Source: Thermoplasmata archaeon (GTDB taxonomy: Archaea; Thermoplasmatota; Thermoplasmata; UBA10834). From it: a DNA stretch of 46,471 nucleotides. Under the pieces are notes generated by a model. That model did no database searches, was not told where the DNA came from, and saw only the letters and a list, made by a program, of their open reading frames with translations. Below, in pieces: positions 1 to 7,794 of the stretch; the stretch's first letter is position 1, and every line of letters starts with the position of its first letter. The DNA lies in contig JAOTTD010000014.1 in assembly GCA_029864565.1 (NCBI GenBank), forward strand, positions 1-46,471, given 5' to 3'. The translations under genes and the position numbers were made by a program.

Positions 1-57
1 GTATATGAACATGTCAATCTGAGAATCATGCATGATAACGGATCTGAACCATACTGA
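1..57 (+). CDS. possible C-terminal end of an upstream gene (partial)
   Basis: Frame 1 is open from the window edge to a TGA at 55-57, giving 18 residues that end in SEPY. The other two forward frames stop within the first 21 bases, so this is the only frame that could carry an upstream gene into the window. The stretch is too short to identify. The following 105 bases hold no gene I can support; they end in a purine-rich GAGGAG at about 150, a likely ribosome-binding site for the first pilin-like gene. Confidence 0.25.
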   Translation, partial: VYEHVNLRIMHDNGSEPY

Positions 58-162
58 CTGCGGCAACTCCCCGGTAGCCTACATGCAGCGGTACGCGTAA
101 TGGGGACGTGGGGTCGTCGAGCTGTAAGCGGGAGCTAAGGAAGCTCGAGAGGAGCTGTTGAC

Positions 163-639
163 ATGATAAGGACTGCGAGATTGGCAGGCGACTGTCGCGG
201 GGGGATCGAAGGTCTGCCCCTCCAGCTATTGATCATGGTGGTTGTGGCTGGTCTGGGCCTGACGATCATAATGGGGTGGATGGCTTCGATATCTGCTCCG
301 CGGTCAATAGGCGAGGTGTTCGTCGACCCCGGCGAGATAGTCGTGTTCGACACGGACGGCGACGGCATATTCACCAGGGAAGGGTTCACTCTGACAGTGG
401 TAGTGACCGATCAGAGCGGAGACCGGTTGGAAGGTGCCACGGTGCTCCTGGAAGGTTCGAATATTAGGACTTTCGAGGACGAACTCGTCAGAGGCGTGAC
501 CGATTCCAGAGGACGTGCTATGTTCACCGACCTCGTAGTGGAGCATTACGGACCGACCCTGGCCACGATCACCGTGACTGTCGCCAAGGGGGATTATGGA
601 ATAGACTCCAGCTTCGAGATACCCATAATCCCGAGCTGA
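163..639 (+). CDS. pilin-like secreted protein with Ig-like domain
   Basis: 158 residues. A short basic leader (MIRTARLAGDCRGG) is followed by the hydrophobic stretch of about residues 17-42 that begins IEGLPLQLLIM, which looks like a class III (type IV pilin) signal with possible processing after Gly-Gly. The remainder is a beta-rich domain; the segment EGATVLLEG followed by DSRGRAMFTDL resembles carboxypeptidase-regulatory or bacterial Ig-like folds. It probably sits outside the membrane as a minor pilin or adhesion subunit. GAGGAG lies about 10 bases before the ATG. The stop overlaps the next start (TGATG), so the two are likely translationally coupled. Family identity is inferred from N-terminal architecture, not from a recognised domain. 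Confidence 0.7.
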   Translation: MIRTARLAGDCRGGIEGLPLQLLIMVVVAGLGLTIIMGWMASISAPRSIGEVFVDPGEIVVFDTDGDGIFTREGFTLTVVVTDQSGDRLEGATVLLEGSNIRTFEDELVRGVTDSRGRAMFTDLVVEHYGPTLATITVTVAKGDYGIDSSFEIPIIPS

Positions 640-1130
640 TGTGCTTGGCGCTCAGACACGACAATCGCGCCCTGGAGGCGCTGCCTTTGAGGCTGCTGGT
701 CATCGCTGTCGCTGCCGGGCTATCTGTCATCCCCGCAGCGGAGGCACTGGAGTCGCTCAGAGACCGCAGCTTCCTCCAGAGATGCGAAGTCCAGCTCGAC
801 ATAATCATCGGGACCTGCCAAATGGTGGCGATGGAGGGATGCGGGGCAGCCAGAACCATCCCTCTGGATTTCAGGTCGGAGGGGCGGTTGCGGATGGCGA
901 GCATCACGATAGGCGACGGATGGGCGGAGCCGCGCATGACGAGCGCGGTTCTAGAGTTCACATCCGGGTGGAGGATGATACGGACTGCCACGGAACCCGC
1001 TGTGTGGATCACATCTGCGGACCTCGAGGGGTTGAGCGTCAGCAGCCAAGCGTTCTCCTTGCGGTTGACCGTTGGTTTGCAGGGATTGGTTACCGTAGTA
1101 ATATGTGAGGTCGGGCCATGGACTTCGTGA
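639..1130 (+). CDS. pilin-like protein, second of a coupled triad
   Basis: 163 residues. The ATG at 639 shares its A with the TGA of the upstream gene. The N terminus repeats the motif of the first gene: LEALPLRLLVIAVAAGL here versus IEGLPLQLLIMVVVAGL there, so the two share E-x-L-P-L-x-L-L before the hydrophobic helix. After the membrane segment there is a beta-rich domain with three cysteines near residues 49-67 (RCEVQLDIIIGTCQM, then EGCG). This plan resembles pilin-like subunits that occur in clusters in other archaea. It likely assembles with, or chaperones, its neighbours. No specific family is recognised. Confidence 0.65.
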   Translation: MCLALRHDNRALEALPLRLLVIAVAAGLSVIPAAEALESLRDRSFLQRCEVQLDIIIGTCQMVAMEGCGAARTIPLDFRSEGRLRMASITIGDGWAEPRMTSAVLEFTSGWRMIRTATEPAVWITSADLEGLSVSSQAFSLRLTVGLQGLVTVVICEVGPWTS

Positions 1131-1585
1131 TATCGAAGGTGGGGTTGTCCATCTGCGCCCTCCTTGTCATGTCTGTGCTCGGACAATCGCTGTACGGACC
1201 GGAATCGAGCAGCGATCGAGACGCTCTGGATAGTATCATCGAGCGGTTCGATGACCTCCTTCGCACCTGTGCTGAAGTAGGAGGCGAGGTTGATCATCTG
1301 TACCATGTGCCTTATCTTCCAGGTGGCTCTGCGATTGCCATGACCTTCCGCCCTGGTGGCATCATTGCCGGCTCTGACAACGCGCTTGCTTGCGCTGAGA
1401 CGTGTTATCCGCTGCATCTTTGGGACTGGAACGGCTCCGACTTGAATCTGAGCATTGTGGATGAGCTGGACCGCGTTTGTAGCCAATTGGAGTCAGAATC
1501 AGGAGACCGCCTGAGGATTGAGATGCGAACCGCGCTTGTCCAAAGCGTCGCTACCACTATGGTATTCATCAGCATTGCAGAGTGA
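1118..1585 (+). CDS. pilin-like protein, third of a coupled triad
   Basis: 155 residues, overlapping the preceding gene by 13 bases. There is one N-terminal hydrophobic segment at about residues 8-24 (VGLSICALLVMSVLGQSLY) and then a soluble domain with Cys pairs near residues 50 and 90-95 (ALACAETCYPLH). The classical prepilin cleavage site is not obvious, so it may be an uncleaved membrane-anchored subunit. Its end is only 10 bases from the end of the convergent cysteine desulfurase. Function is unknown; the pilin-system assignment rests on overlap with the two preceding genes. Confidence 0.6.
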   Translation: MDFVISKVGLSICALLVMSVLGQSLYGPESSSDRDALDSIIERFDDLLRTCAEVGGEVDHLYHVPYLPGGSAIAMTFRPGGIIAGSDNALACAETCYPLHLWDWNGSDLNLSIVDELDRVCSQLESESGDRLRIEMRTALVQSVATTMVFISIAE

Positions 1586-1595
1586 TACTACGCCC

Positions 1596-2822
1596 TCACA
1601 GCCTTTCGGCAATGTCGTCTATTGCCTGGGAAAAAGCGTCAGCCTCGGCGGCCGTGTTGTACAGATACACCGATGCGCGCACGCATCCGTCCAAGCGGCG
1701 TGACTGGAACAAGGAGTGACAGCATAGCATTCCCGCGCGCAGCATTATGTTGCGCGAGTGATCGAGTATGATGGCCACATCGTGATGCATGATGTCCTTC
1801 ACGTTGAATGCCAGTATTCCACCTCTGAGATTCGGATCGAGCGGCTCCAGGATCGCGACGCTGGGGATGTCCATCAACCTTCTGGTCATGCGCTTGTTCA
1901 GCGAGATCTCGTGCTCCCTGAGATCGTCAAAACCAACACGGTCAAGGTAGTCTATCGCTGCTCCCACGCCGATAATCCCAGAGTAGTTCTGCAGTCCCGC
2001 CTCGAACCGCTCCGGAGGCGGCAACAGTTCATAGGAGTCCAAAGTCGCACCGGTGACGCCATGGCCACCGTACGAAAGCGGCCTCAAGCCGCTCACAGAC
2101 TCGCCGGAAGCGTACATGATGCCAACGCCCGAAGGGCCGAGCATCTTGTGAGCAGATACAACTGCATAGTCGACGCCCAGTTCTCCCAAGCGCAGGCGTA
2201 TACTTGGAGCCGCCTGGGCAGCGTCGAACAACACCTTCGCCCCGTTGGCGTGAGCGATGTCGACGACCTCCTTCGCTGGGAGAGTGTAACCCGTCACGTT
2301 GGATGTTAGACACATCGCCACCAGCTTGACCTTACTGGTCATCATCTCCTCGAACCTCTCAAGGTCGAACGTGCCTTCAGACAGGGACGGGACAACCTTC
2401 CTTTTGACTCCGAGATCCTCCGAGACCCGCATAAGGGGAATGTGGACGGAATTGTGCTCGTAATCGGTGGTTATGACCTCGTCGTCACGGCCCAACCCAG
2501 ATCCGAATATGACGGTGTTCAGTCCCTCCGTCGCATTCTTTAGGAAGGCGATTTCCGACGGTTCGTCCGCCCCGAAGAACGATGCGGCCCTGGACCGGGC
2601 ATCGTCGCACCTGATCGACACTTCAGTGGCGAGTCTGTGTGCGCTCCTGCCCGCACACGCTGGGAACAAGTCGTAGTACTCTGCCATCGCGTCCATGACG
2701 CACTTCGGCCGAAGGGTCTGGCATGCGCTATCGAAGTAGATAGGCGGATTTGCCCCCTCCCGCTCTTCCAGCAGCGGGAAGTCCTCTCTCACATTATCGG
2801 CGTCCATGGAACAGGCAGCCAT
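1596..2822 (-). CDS. SufS-like cysteine desulfurase (class V aminotransferase fold)
   Basis: 408 residues, normal for the SufS/CsdA group. It should remove sulfur from L-cysteine as a protein persulfide, with PLP as cofactor. Visible PLP features are His123 in YEHNSV, Asp200 in FDAAQAAPS and the Schiff-base Lys226 in SAHKMLGPSG. The expected catalytic cysteine region reads RAGMLCCHS (Cys367/Cys368), matching the RxGHHC position of SufS-type enzymes. The start ATG at 2822 is chosen; an in-frame ATG at 2807 (MDADNV) fits equally well. It is divergent from a second desulfurase, iscS. No sufBCD is visible in this window, so its sulfur acceptor is not identified here; a related class V lyase role cannot be excluded. 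Confidence 0.85.
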   Translation of the reverse strand: MAACSMDADNVREDFPLLEEREGANPPIYFDSACQTLRPKCVMDAMAEYYDLFPACAGRSAHRLATEVSIRCDDARSRAASFFGADEPSEIAFLKNATEGLNTVIFGSGLGRDDEVITTDYEHNSVHIPLMRVSEDLGVKRKVVPSLSEGTFDLERFEEMMTSKVKLVAMCLTSNVTGYTLPAKEVVDIAHANGAKVLFDAAQAAPSIRLRLGELGVDYAVVSAHKMLGPSGVGIMYASGESVSGLRPLSYGGHGVTGATLDSYELLPPPERFEAGLQNYSGIIGVGAAIDYLDRVGFDDLREHEISLNKRMTRRLMDIPSVAILEPLDPNLRGGILAFNVKDIMHHDVAIILDHSRNIMLRAGMLCCHSLFQSRRLDGCVRASVYLYNTAAEADAFSQAIDDIAERL

Positions 2823-2905
2823 ATCAATTGGGTGTATTTCTCACTTTTCGAGGCGCCCAGGTGAGCGCGGCTGGTCGGTCCAGAGGCACTGGCCGAGCCG
2901 CAAAG

Positions 2906-2914
2906 CTTTAAAAC
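2906..2914 (+). promoter_or_regulatory. TATA box of iscS-iscU
   Basis: CTTTAAAAC is centred about 32 bases before the ATG at 2942, predicting a transcript with a leader of only a few bases. Confidence 0.6.
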
Positions 2915-2941
2915 GCCCCCCAAGCATCACCCTGAATCGTC

Positions 2942-4156
2942 ATGTCAAAGAAGCCTATGAGCCGGATCTACTTCGACCACAGCGCAACAACACCCATGCT
3001 GCCTGAGGTCGTCGAGGCGATGCGCCCGTACTTCATCGAGCAGTGCGGCAATGCTTCCAGCATTCACTCCTTCGGAAGAGAGGCAAAAAGGGCGATTGAA
3101 AGGGCAAGGGTATACGTGGCGAAGTTGATCAATGCCGAACCCTCCGAGGTGATATTCACATCCGGCGGGACCGAGTCCGACAACCTAGCGATCAAGGGAA
3201 TCGCCACGCACGAGGGCCGATCCAGAGGGCACATCATAACCAGCAAGATGGAGCACCATGCTGTGCTGGAGCCCTGCGCGTTCTTGAGAAGGGCCGGTTT
3301 CGAAGTCACGGAACTACCGATCACGCCCGATGGCTTCGTTGAACCGAGATTGGTGGAGGCCGCCATCAGGAAAGATACGGTACTGATAAGCGTCATGATG
3401 GCCAACAGCGAGATTGGCACGATCCAGCCAACAAAGGATATCGGCGCCATCGCCCGAGCGGAAGGCATACCGTTCCACACTGACGCGGTCCAGGCAATCG
3501 GCAAGGTACCAGTGGATGTCAAGAGGGGCAATATCGACCTGCTTTCACTCTCTTCACACAAATTCCATGGTCCGAAGGGGGTGGGCGCACTCTTCGTGAG
3601 AGAGGGCGTCCAGATAGAGCCGATTATCCACGGGGGCGGGCACGAGAGGGGGCTCAGATCATCAACCGAGAACGTCCCTGGCATAATCGGTCTCGGCAAG
3701 GCTTCTGAGATAGCCATGGCAGACATGAAGGAGTCCAACGAGTCCATGAGGAGGCTAAGGGACAGGATGTTCGAGGCGGTGCTGAAGACCGTCCCCGACT
3801 CTTACCTGAACGGCCACCCTACGAGGAGGCTAGCGAGCAACGCCCACTTCAGGTTCGATTTCATAGAGGGCGAGGGACTGGTGCTTGGTCTTGACATGCT
3901 TGGTATCGCTGCTTCGACAGGGTCCGCGTGCTCGACTGGATCGCTGGAGCCATCCCATGTGCTTCTGGCGATGGGGCTCAAGCATGAGCAGGCCCATGGC
4001 AGCCTCAGAATCACCCTAGGTCGGGAAAACAATCAAGAAGAGGTTAGCTATTTCCTAGACGTGCTTCCCGGAGTGGTCTCTAGGCTAAGGGAGATTTCTC
4101 CTTTCAACAGCAAAAGGCCCATGCAGGGCGGCAATGGTGAGAGTTGTGTACAGTGA
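2942..4156 (+). CDS. iscS: IscS/NifS-type cysteine desulfurase
   Basis: 404 residues. This enzyme should convert L-cysteine to L-alanine and deliver sulfur to the scaffold encoded next to it. Family marks are the N-terminal YFDHSATTPM, the conserved GGTESDN at about 75-81, His105, Asp181 in HTDAVQA, the PLP lysine Lys207 in SSHKFHG, and the mobile-loop catalytic Cys330 in STGSACSTGSLEPS. The ATG at 2942 fits the TATA spacing; the ATG at 2957 (MSRIYFDHS) is a possible alternative. Its 3' end overlaps iscU by 23 bases, so the pair is a single translation-coupled operon. Confidence 0.95.
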   Translation: MSKKPMSRIYFDHSATTPMLPEVVEAMRPYFIEQCGNASSIHSFGREAKRAIERARVYVAKLINAEPSEVIFTSGGTESDNLAIKGIATHEGRSRGHIITSKMEHHAVLEPCAFLRRAGFEVTELPITPDGFVEPRLVEAAIRKDTVLISVMMANSEIGTIQPTKDIGAIARAEGIPFHTDAVQAIGKVPVDVKRGNIDLLSLSSHKFHGPKGVGALFVREGVQIEPIIHGGGHERGLRSSTENVPGIIGLGKASEIAMADMKESNESMRRLRDRMFEAVLKTVPDSYLNGHPTRRLASNAHFRFDFIEGEGLVLGLDMLGIAASTGSACSTGSLEPSHVLLAMGLKHEQAHGSLRITLGRENNQEEVSYFLDVLPGVVSRLREISPFNSKRPMQGGNGESCVQ

Positions 4157-4517
4157 CAAGGTGATGGATCACTTCACGAACCCGCGGAACGTGGGGGAGA
4201 TCCCGGACGCCGATGGCATAGGAAAGGTAGGGAACCCACAGTGCGGAGACGTCATGTGGCTGTACATCAAGGTTAAGGACGACATTATAACGGACATCAA
4301 GTTCAAGACTTTCGGATGCGGGGCTGCGATAGCTACGAGCTCCATGATAACTGAAATCGCCAAGGGGAAGACACTCGAGGAGGCAAAGAAGATATCCAGA
4401 GGGGATGTGGCGGAAGCACTGGACGGACTTCCGCCAGTGAAGATGCACTGTTCGAACCTCGCCGCAGACGCCCTGATCGAGGCCATAAAGGATTACGAGG
4501 CCAAGCACAAGAGCTGA
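4134..4517 (+). CDS. iscU: IscU/NifU-type Fe-S cluster scaffold
   Basis: 127 residues, the size of a stand-alone IscU. It assembles nascent Fe-S clusters using sulfur from IscS. The three ligand cysteines are present: Cys37 in GNPQCGD with the adjacent Asp39 typical of IscU, Cys62 in TFGCGAAIA, and Cys106 in KMHCSNLA. The N terminus VYSDKVMDHFTNPRNVG is diagnostic. The start lies inside the end of iscS. The co-chaperones DnaK and DnaJ are encoded 23 kb away in this window rather than beside it; I cannot tell whether they act on IscU here. Confidence 0.95.
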   Translation: MVRVVYSDKVMDHFTNPRNVGEIPDADGIGKVGNPQCGDVMWLYIKVKDDIITDIKFKTFGCGAAIATSSMITEIAKGKTLEEAKKISRGDVAEALDGLPPVKMHCSNLAADALIEAIKDYEAKHKS

Positions 4518-4542
4518 ATGGAACGAGCGGCGTCTACCCAAG

Positions 4543-4555
4543 AAAAGTTATAGTA
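4543..4555 (+). promoter_or_regulatory. TATA box of pyrD-pyrK
   Basis: AAAAGTTATAGTA lies about 34 bases before the pyrD ATG in the 66-base gap after iscU. Confidence 0.45.
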
Positions 4556-4583
4556 GGCGCAGGTCCAATCAAGCTCGGGGCAA

Positions 4584-5501
4584 ATGACCAGTTTGGAAGT
4601 AGACATTGTCGGACTCCGACTTCGCAATCCGACGATGCTCGCCTCAGGAATTTTGAACGAGACTGGCAAGAGCATGCTCGAAGTTGCCAGAGCAGGAGCT
4701 GGCGCCATTGTGACGAAGTCCTTGGGCATCGCCGAAAGATCTGGGCATCCGAACCCGTGCATCGCAGAGATTGAATGCGGCCTTCTGAACGCGATGGGAT
4801 TGCCGAATCCAGGCGTGAAGGCGTATGCCGATGACATCAAGGAGGCAAAGGCCGGCGGTGTGCCGGTCTTCGGGAGTGCCATCGGAGGCAGTCCCGAAGA
4901 GATCGCAGAGGTTGCCGTTGCCCTGAGTGCCGCAGGCGTGGACGCAGTCGAATTGAACCTGAGCTGTCCTCACGCAAAGGGGTACGGCGTTGAGATAGGC
5001 TCGAGCCCCGAAAAGGTCCGAGAAGTCTGTGGCGGAGTCAAATCAATGATAGACATACCGGTATTCGCGAAGCTGACGCCCAATACTTCGTCGATTGCCT
5101 CTCTGGCCTCCGCGGCTGAGGAAGGGGGTGCGGACGGCATCGTCGCAATCAACACCTTGAAAGGGATGACTATATGCCCGGAGTTGAAGATGCCCGTCCT
5201 CTCCAACCGCATTGGGGGACTATCGGGACCTGCTATCAGGAGCGTGGGTGTCAGATGCGTCTTCGAGATCTTCGAGGCGGTGAACATCCCGGTCATTGGC
5301 GTTGGCGGCATATCGACCGCAAGAGACGCTCTAGAGTACATCATGGCTGGTGCCCAAGCTGTTCAGATTGGCACTGCCATCCGCTCCCAGGGCACGGCAG
5401 TCTTCGCCGATGTCTGTGTAGGATTATCCGACTTCATGAGCGAGAACGGCTACAAATCAGTCTCAGACATGGTGGGGGTCGCGCACGTTGCCGACACATA
5501 G
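4584..5501 (+). CDS. pyrD: dihydroorotate dehydrogenase, class 1B catalytic subunit
   Basis: 305 residues. It oxidises dihydroorotate to orotate in pyrimidine synthesis, using FMN. Landmarks are the N-terminal RNPTMLASGILNETG, the substrate-binding NAMGLPNPG (residues 69-77), the catalytic-base Cys128 in ELNLSCPHAKG, and FMN phosphate-binding GVGGIST near residue 240. Cysteine rather than serine as the base and the adjacent pyrK mark the class 1B, NAD-linked heterotetramer. The gene overlaps pyrK by 14 bases. Confidence 0.95.
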   Translation: MTSLEVDIVGLRLRNPTMLASGILNETGKSMLEVARAGAGAIVTKSLGIAERSGHPNPCIAEIECGLLNAMGLPNPGVKAYADDIKEAKAGGVPVFGSAIGGSPEEIAEVAVALSAAGVDAVELNLSCPHAKGYGVEIGSSPEKVREVCGGVKSMIDIPVFAKLTPNTSSIASLASAAEEGGADGIVAINTLKGMTICPELKMPVLSNRIGGLSGPAIRSVGVRCVFEIFEAVNIPVIGVGGISTARDALEYIMAGAQAVQIGTAIRSQGTAVFADVCVGLSDFMSENGYKSVSDMVGVAHVADT

Positions 5502-6270
5502 GATACTCGCGATAACGGGACAGACGGACGAAGCGCCGGATTGCCGGACGGTGAGACTCGATGGCGCAATGGACGCGCAGCCAGGGCAGTTCGTGATGGT
5601 TTGGGTGCCTGGCAGAGATGAATTCCCGATGTCCGTTTCGTATATTGGCGACAACTTCGGTGTGACTTATAGGATCGTCGGAAACGGCACGCGTTCGCTC
5701 TCAGCGATGAACCCCGGGGACAAGATCGGGATACGTGGTCCGTACGGACGAGGATTTGAGATCACTGGGCGTCGAATGCTCGCTATTGCAGGAGGGACGG
5801 GCATGGCCTCGATAGCACCATTGGTCGAGAAGGCTGTCGAAAGTGGCGTTGAAGTAGACTTGGCGCTCGGAGCCAAGACCGCACCCGAACTAATCATGAG
5901 AGGCCGATGCGAGGAGGCGGGGGCCAAAGTCCACGTGTCGACTGATGATGGCAGCGCGGGAATGAAAGGCCTCGCGACTGACATAGCTGCGAAGGTATTG
6001 GATGGCGGAGATTTCGACAGCGTCTGCGCGTGTGGACCGGAGAGGATGACCACCGGCGTACTTGACCTGGCTCAGAAACGCGGGCTCCCGCTTCAGGCCT
6101 CTCTCGAGAGATACATGAAGTGTGGAATAGGCGTATGCGACTCCTGCGCGATCGACGGCAAACACGTGTGCGTTGATGGCCCTGTGTTTTCGAGAGAAGT
6201 GCTCGCATCCCTGACGGACCTGGGACGGACGCGTTTGAGCATCTCAGGAAGAAGGGTGCCTTTGGACTGA
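5488..6270 (+). CDS. pyrK: dihydroorotate dehydrogenase electron-transfer subunit
   Basis: 260 residues with a TTG start inside the end of pyrD; no in-frame ATG or GTG lies near it. A ferredoxin-reductase-like FAD domain (about 1-95, with RGPYGRGF) is followed by the NAD-binding domain (AIAGGTGMAS at 99-108) and a C-terminal 2Fe-2S motif with Cys212, Cys217, Cys220 and Cys228 (MKCGIGVCDSC then HVC). It passes electrons from PyrD to NAD+. The gene ends 35 bases from the end of a convergent gene. Confidence 0.93.
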   Translation: MPTHRILAITGQTDEAPDCRTVRLDGAMDAQPGQFVMVWVPGRDEFPMSVSYIGDNFGVTYRIVGNGTRSLSAMNPGDKIGIRGPYGRGFEITGRRMLAIAGGTGMASIAPLVEKAVESGVEVDLALGAKTAPELIMRGRCEEAGAKVHVSTDDGSAGMKGLATDIAAKVLDGGDFDSVCACGPERMTTGVLDLAQKRGLPLQASLERYMKCGIGVCDSCAIDGKHVCVDGPVFSREVLASLTDLGRTRLSISGRRVPLD

Positions 6271-6305
6271 CCTCGCATTTCAAGACCGATGTGATTACGT
6301 ATCGA

Positions 6306-7487
6306 TTACTCTTGGCAGCCGTGAGCATCCCGATTCTTGGACAGAGTCTTGTCGACGATGCTCCAGAACTCTTCGTCGGAGACTCTGCCCTGTCGTTCGC
6401 CCATTCGCTTTATCTCGCGGACGATATCGCAAATCTGTTCCTGCGAAGCTGATACCCCACGCTCTGCCAGCCGATTCAGTACGATCGCCGTTCCCGAGTG
6501 CTTCCCAAGGACGAGACGACGACGATTGCCGACGGTTTCTGGCGACACGCACTCATAAGTCATCGGACAGTTGAGGACGGCTGCAACATGGATTCCAGAC
6601 TCGTGGGAGAATGCGTTCGGCCCAATCCAAGGCTGGTTCAACGGCATCTTGATTCCAGCGAAGCCGAAGACCAGCTCGCCAAGCTCAGTCAATCCCTCCA
6701 TCGATATGCCGATGTCCCTATTGTACAGATTTCTCAGGGCCATCACCAACTGCTCCAAGGATACATTGCCTGCCCTCTCGCCAATCCCGCCCACCGTGGT
6801 CGCGACGGCCTCTGCTCCTGATGACAGGGCGGCTATCGAATTCGCCACCGCGAGCCCGAAATCGTTGTGAAGATGGGCCGATATCGGCGCGGATGTCCCG
6901 GCCCTAATCCCTTTGACGAGGTGTGACACACCTTCGGGGGAAGCGCAGCCAAGGGTATCGGTCATGCCAATCCTCACAGCCCCTGCAGCCTCGCACTGTC
7001 TGTAGATTTCCAACATGAAACCCAGGTCCGACCGCGTGCTGTCCTCAGTGCTCATGCTGACTTTGAGCCCGTGAGCCTTGGCGTACTCAGTTGCACGAAC
7101 GGCTTTCTCCAAGACCTGTTCACGAGTCGACCTGAGTTTGTATCGAAGGTGCAGTTCGCTAGTCGCGATGAAAAGCAGCACCAAGTCTACGTCGCATCTG
7201 GCAGCTGCGTCAATGTCCCCATCCATCGTCCTGGCTAGGCATAGAATATCAGCATCCAATCCGAGAGATGTGACAGCTCTCACCGACTCAGATTCGGATT
7301 GCGATACCGCAGGGAACCCCGCTTCTATCTGGTGTACTCCGATCTCGTCCAGCTTGCGCGCGATTGCGATCTTCTGCTCTGTGTCGAAACGCACCCCCGG
7401 CATCTGTTCTCCATCTCTGAGGGTGCTGTCGTAGACCGTAACCTTCTCAGGTAGCCTAAGTTCGGTCACCGCGTTGAACATGCTCAT
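6306..7487 (-). CDS. homocitrate synthase / 2-isopropylmalate synthase family protein
   Basis: 393 residues from the ATG at 7487. It is a DRE-TIM acyltransferase condensing acetyl-CoA with a 2-oxoacid. Motifs are VYDSTLRDGEQMPGV (residues 18-32), the metal-ligand HLHNDFGLAVANS, and GIHVAAVL followed by the GKHSG signature. It stops after the subdomain region and lacks the roughly 120-residue LeuA allosteric domain, so homocitrate synthase (NifV/AksA-like), citramalate synthase or an unregulated isopropylmalate synthase are all possible. The open frame continues upstream through the tRNA-Cys gene, which excludes a longer start. A TATA-like site lies at 7525-7532. No other leucine or lysine biosynthesis gene is nearby. 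Confidence 0.85.
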   Translation of the reverse strand: MSMFNAVTELRLPEKVTVYDSTLRDGEQMPGVRFDTEQKIAIARKLDEIGVHQIEAGFPAVSQSESESVRAVTSLGLDADILCLARTMDGDIDAAARCDVDLVLLFIATSELHLRYKLRSTREQVLEKAVRATEYAKAHGLKVSMSTEDSTRSDLGFMLEIYRQCEAAGAVRIGMTDTLGCASPEGVSHLVKGIRAGTSAPISAHLHNDFGLAVANSIAALSSGAEAVATTVGGIGERAGNVSLEQLVMALRNLYNRDIGISMEGLTELGELVFGFAGIKMPLNQPWIGPNAFSHESGIHVAAVLNCPMTYECVSPETVGNRRRLVLGKHSGTAIVLNRLAERGVSASQEQICDIVREIKRMGERQGRVSDEEFWSIVDKTLSKNRDAHGCQE

Positions 7488-7524
7488 GGGGTCGAGGTTC
7501 ACGGGGTGAGCAATCTGCAGCGGA

Positions 7525-7532
7525 GTATATAG
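7525..7532 (-). promoter_or_regulatory. TATA box of the isopropylmalate/homocitrate synthase-like gene
   Basis: CTATATAC on the minus strand lies about 40 bases before the ATG at 7487 and points away from the divergent tRNA gene. Confidence 0.45.
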
Positions 7533-7610
7533 CATGTTCTTGCGGCCGCACAACCTCTGGCTGAGGCTTGATTGTCTCCAGTGGGCCGTGAACCGTGGCA
7601 TTGCTGAAAA

Positions 7611-7620
7611 CCATAAATAC
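7611..7620 (+). promoter_or_regulatory. TATA box of tRNA-Cys
   Basis: CCATAAATAC lies 27-36 bases before the first base of the mature tRNA, the expected position for an archaeal tRNA promoter. Confidence 0.6.
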
Positions 7621-7646
7621 GGCATCCGTGATTGATGCGTACATGT

Positions 7647-7720
7647 GCCGGGGTGACAGAGAGGCCATGTGGCGGACTGCAGATCCGCAGACAGGAGTTC
7701 AAATCTCCTTCCCGGCCCCA
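7647..7720 (+). tRNA. tRNA-Cys (GCA), CCA encoded
   Basis: A cloverleaf can be drawn by hand. The acceptor strand GCCGGGG pairs with TCCCGGC (six Watson-Crick pairs plus G7-U66). The anticodon stem GCGGA/TCCGC closes the loop CTGCAGA with anticodon GCA at 7679-7681. The T arm AGGAG-TTCAAAT-CTCCT is perfect. The D stem is weak (three pairs, ACA/TGT). No intron is present, and CCA is encoded at 7718-7720. The discriminator base 73 reads C, whereas tRNA-Cys normally has U73. The gene sits in a block of cysteine genes that includes cysS. Confidence 0.9.
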
Positions 7721-7728
7721 GATTATCA

Positions 7729-7733
7729 TTTTT
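7729..7733 (+). terminator. oligo-T terminator after tRNA-Cys
   Basis: A run of five T starts 9 bases after the encoded CCA, as expected for archaeal T-tract termination. Confidence 0.4.
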
Positions 7734-7742
7734 GATTGAAAG

Positions 7743-7751
7743 CTTTATAGA
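7743..7751 (+). promoter_or_regulatory. TATA box of the HTH regulator gene
   Basis: CTTTATAGA lies about 87 bases before the ATG at 7834, predicting a leader of roughly 60 bases. Confidence 0.5.
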
Positions 7752-7794
7752 GAGGGCTGTCGTTCGCACTCGCAGGGGGCATCTAATTCAACCC

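Noticed and set aside
569-1486. 305-residue minus-strand frame opposite the pilin-like genes
   Set aside because: The plus-strand genes overlap in the manner of an operon and have signal-like N termini; the minus frame has repeated low-complexity Ser/Arg stretches and no motif.
6270-6306. Terminator between pyrK and the convergent synthase gene
   Set aside because: The 35-base gap holds no T-tract on either strand, so no site could be supported.
7488-7769. N-terminal extension of the isopropylmalate/homocitrate synthase-like frame
   Set aside because: It reads backwards through tRNA-Cys and past the TATA box; the family's own start is at 7487.
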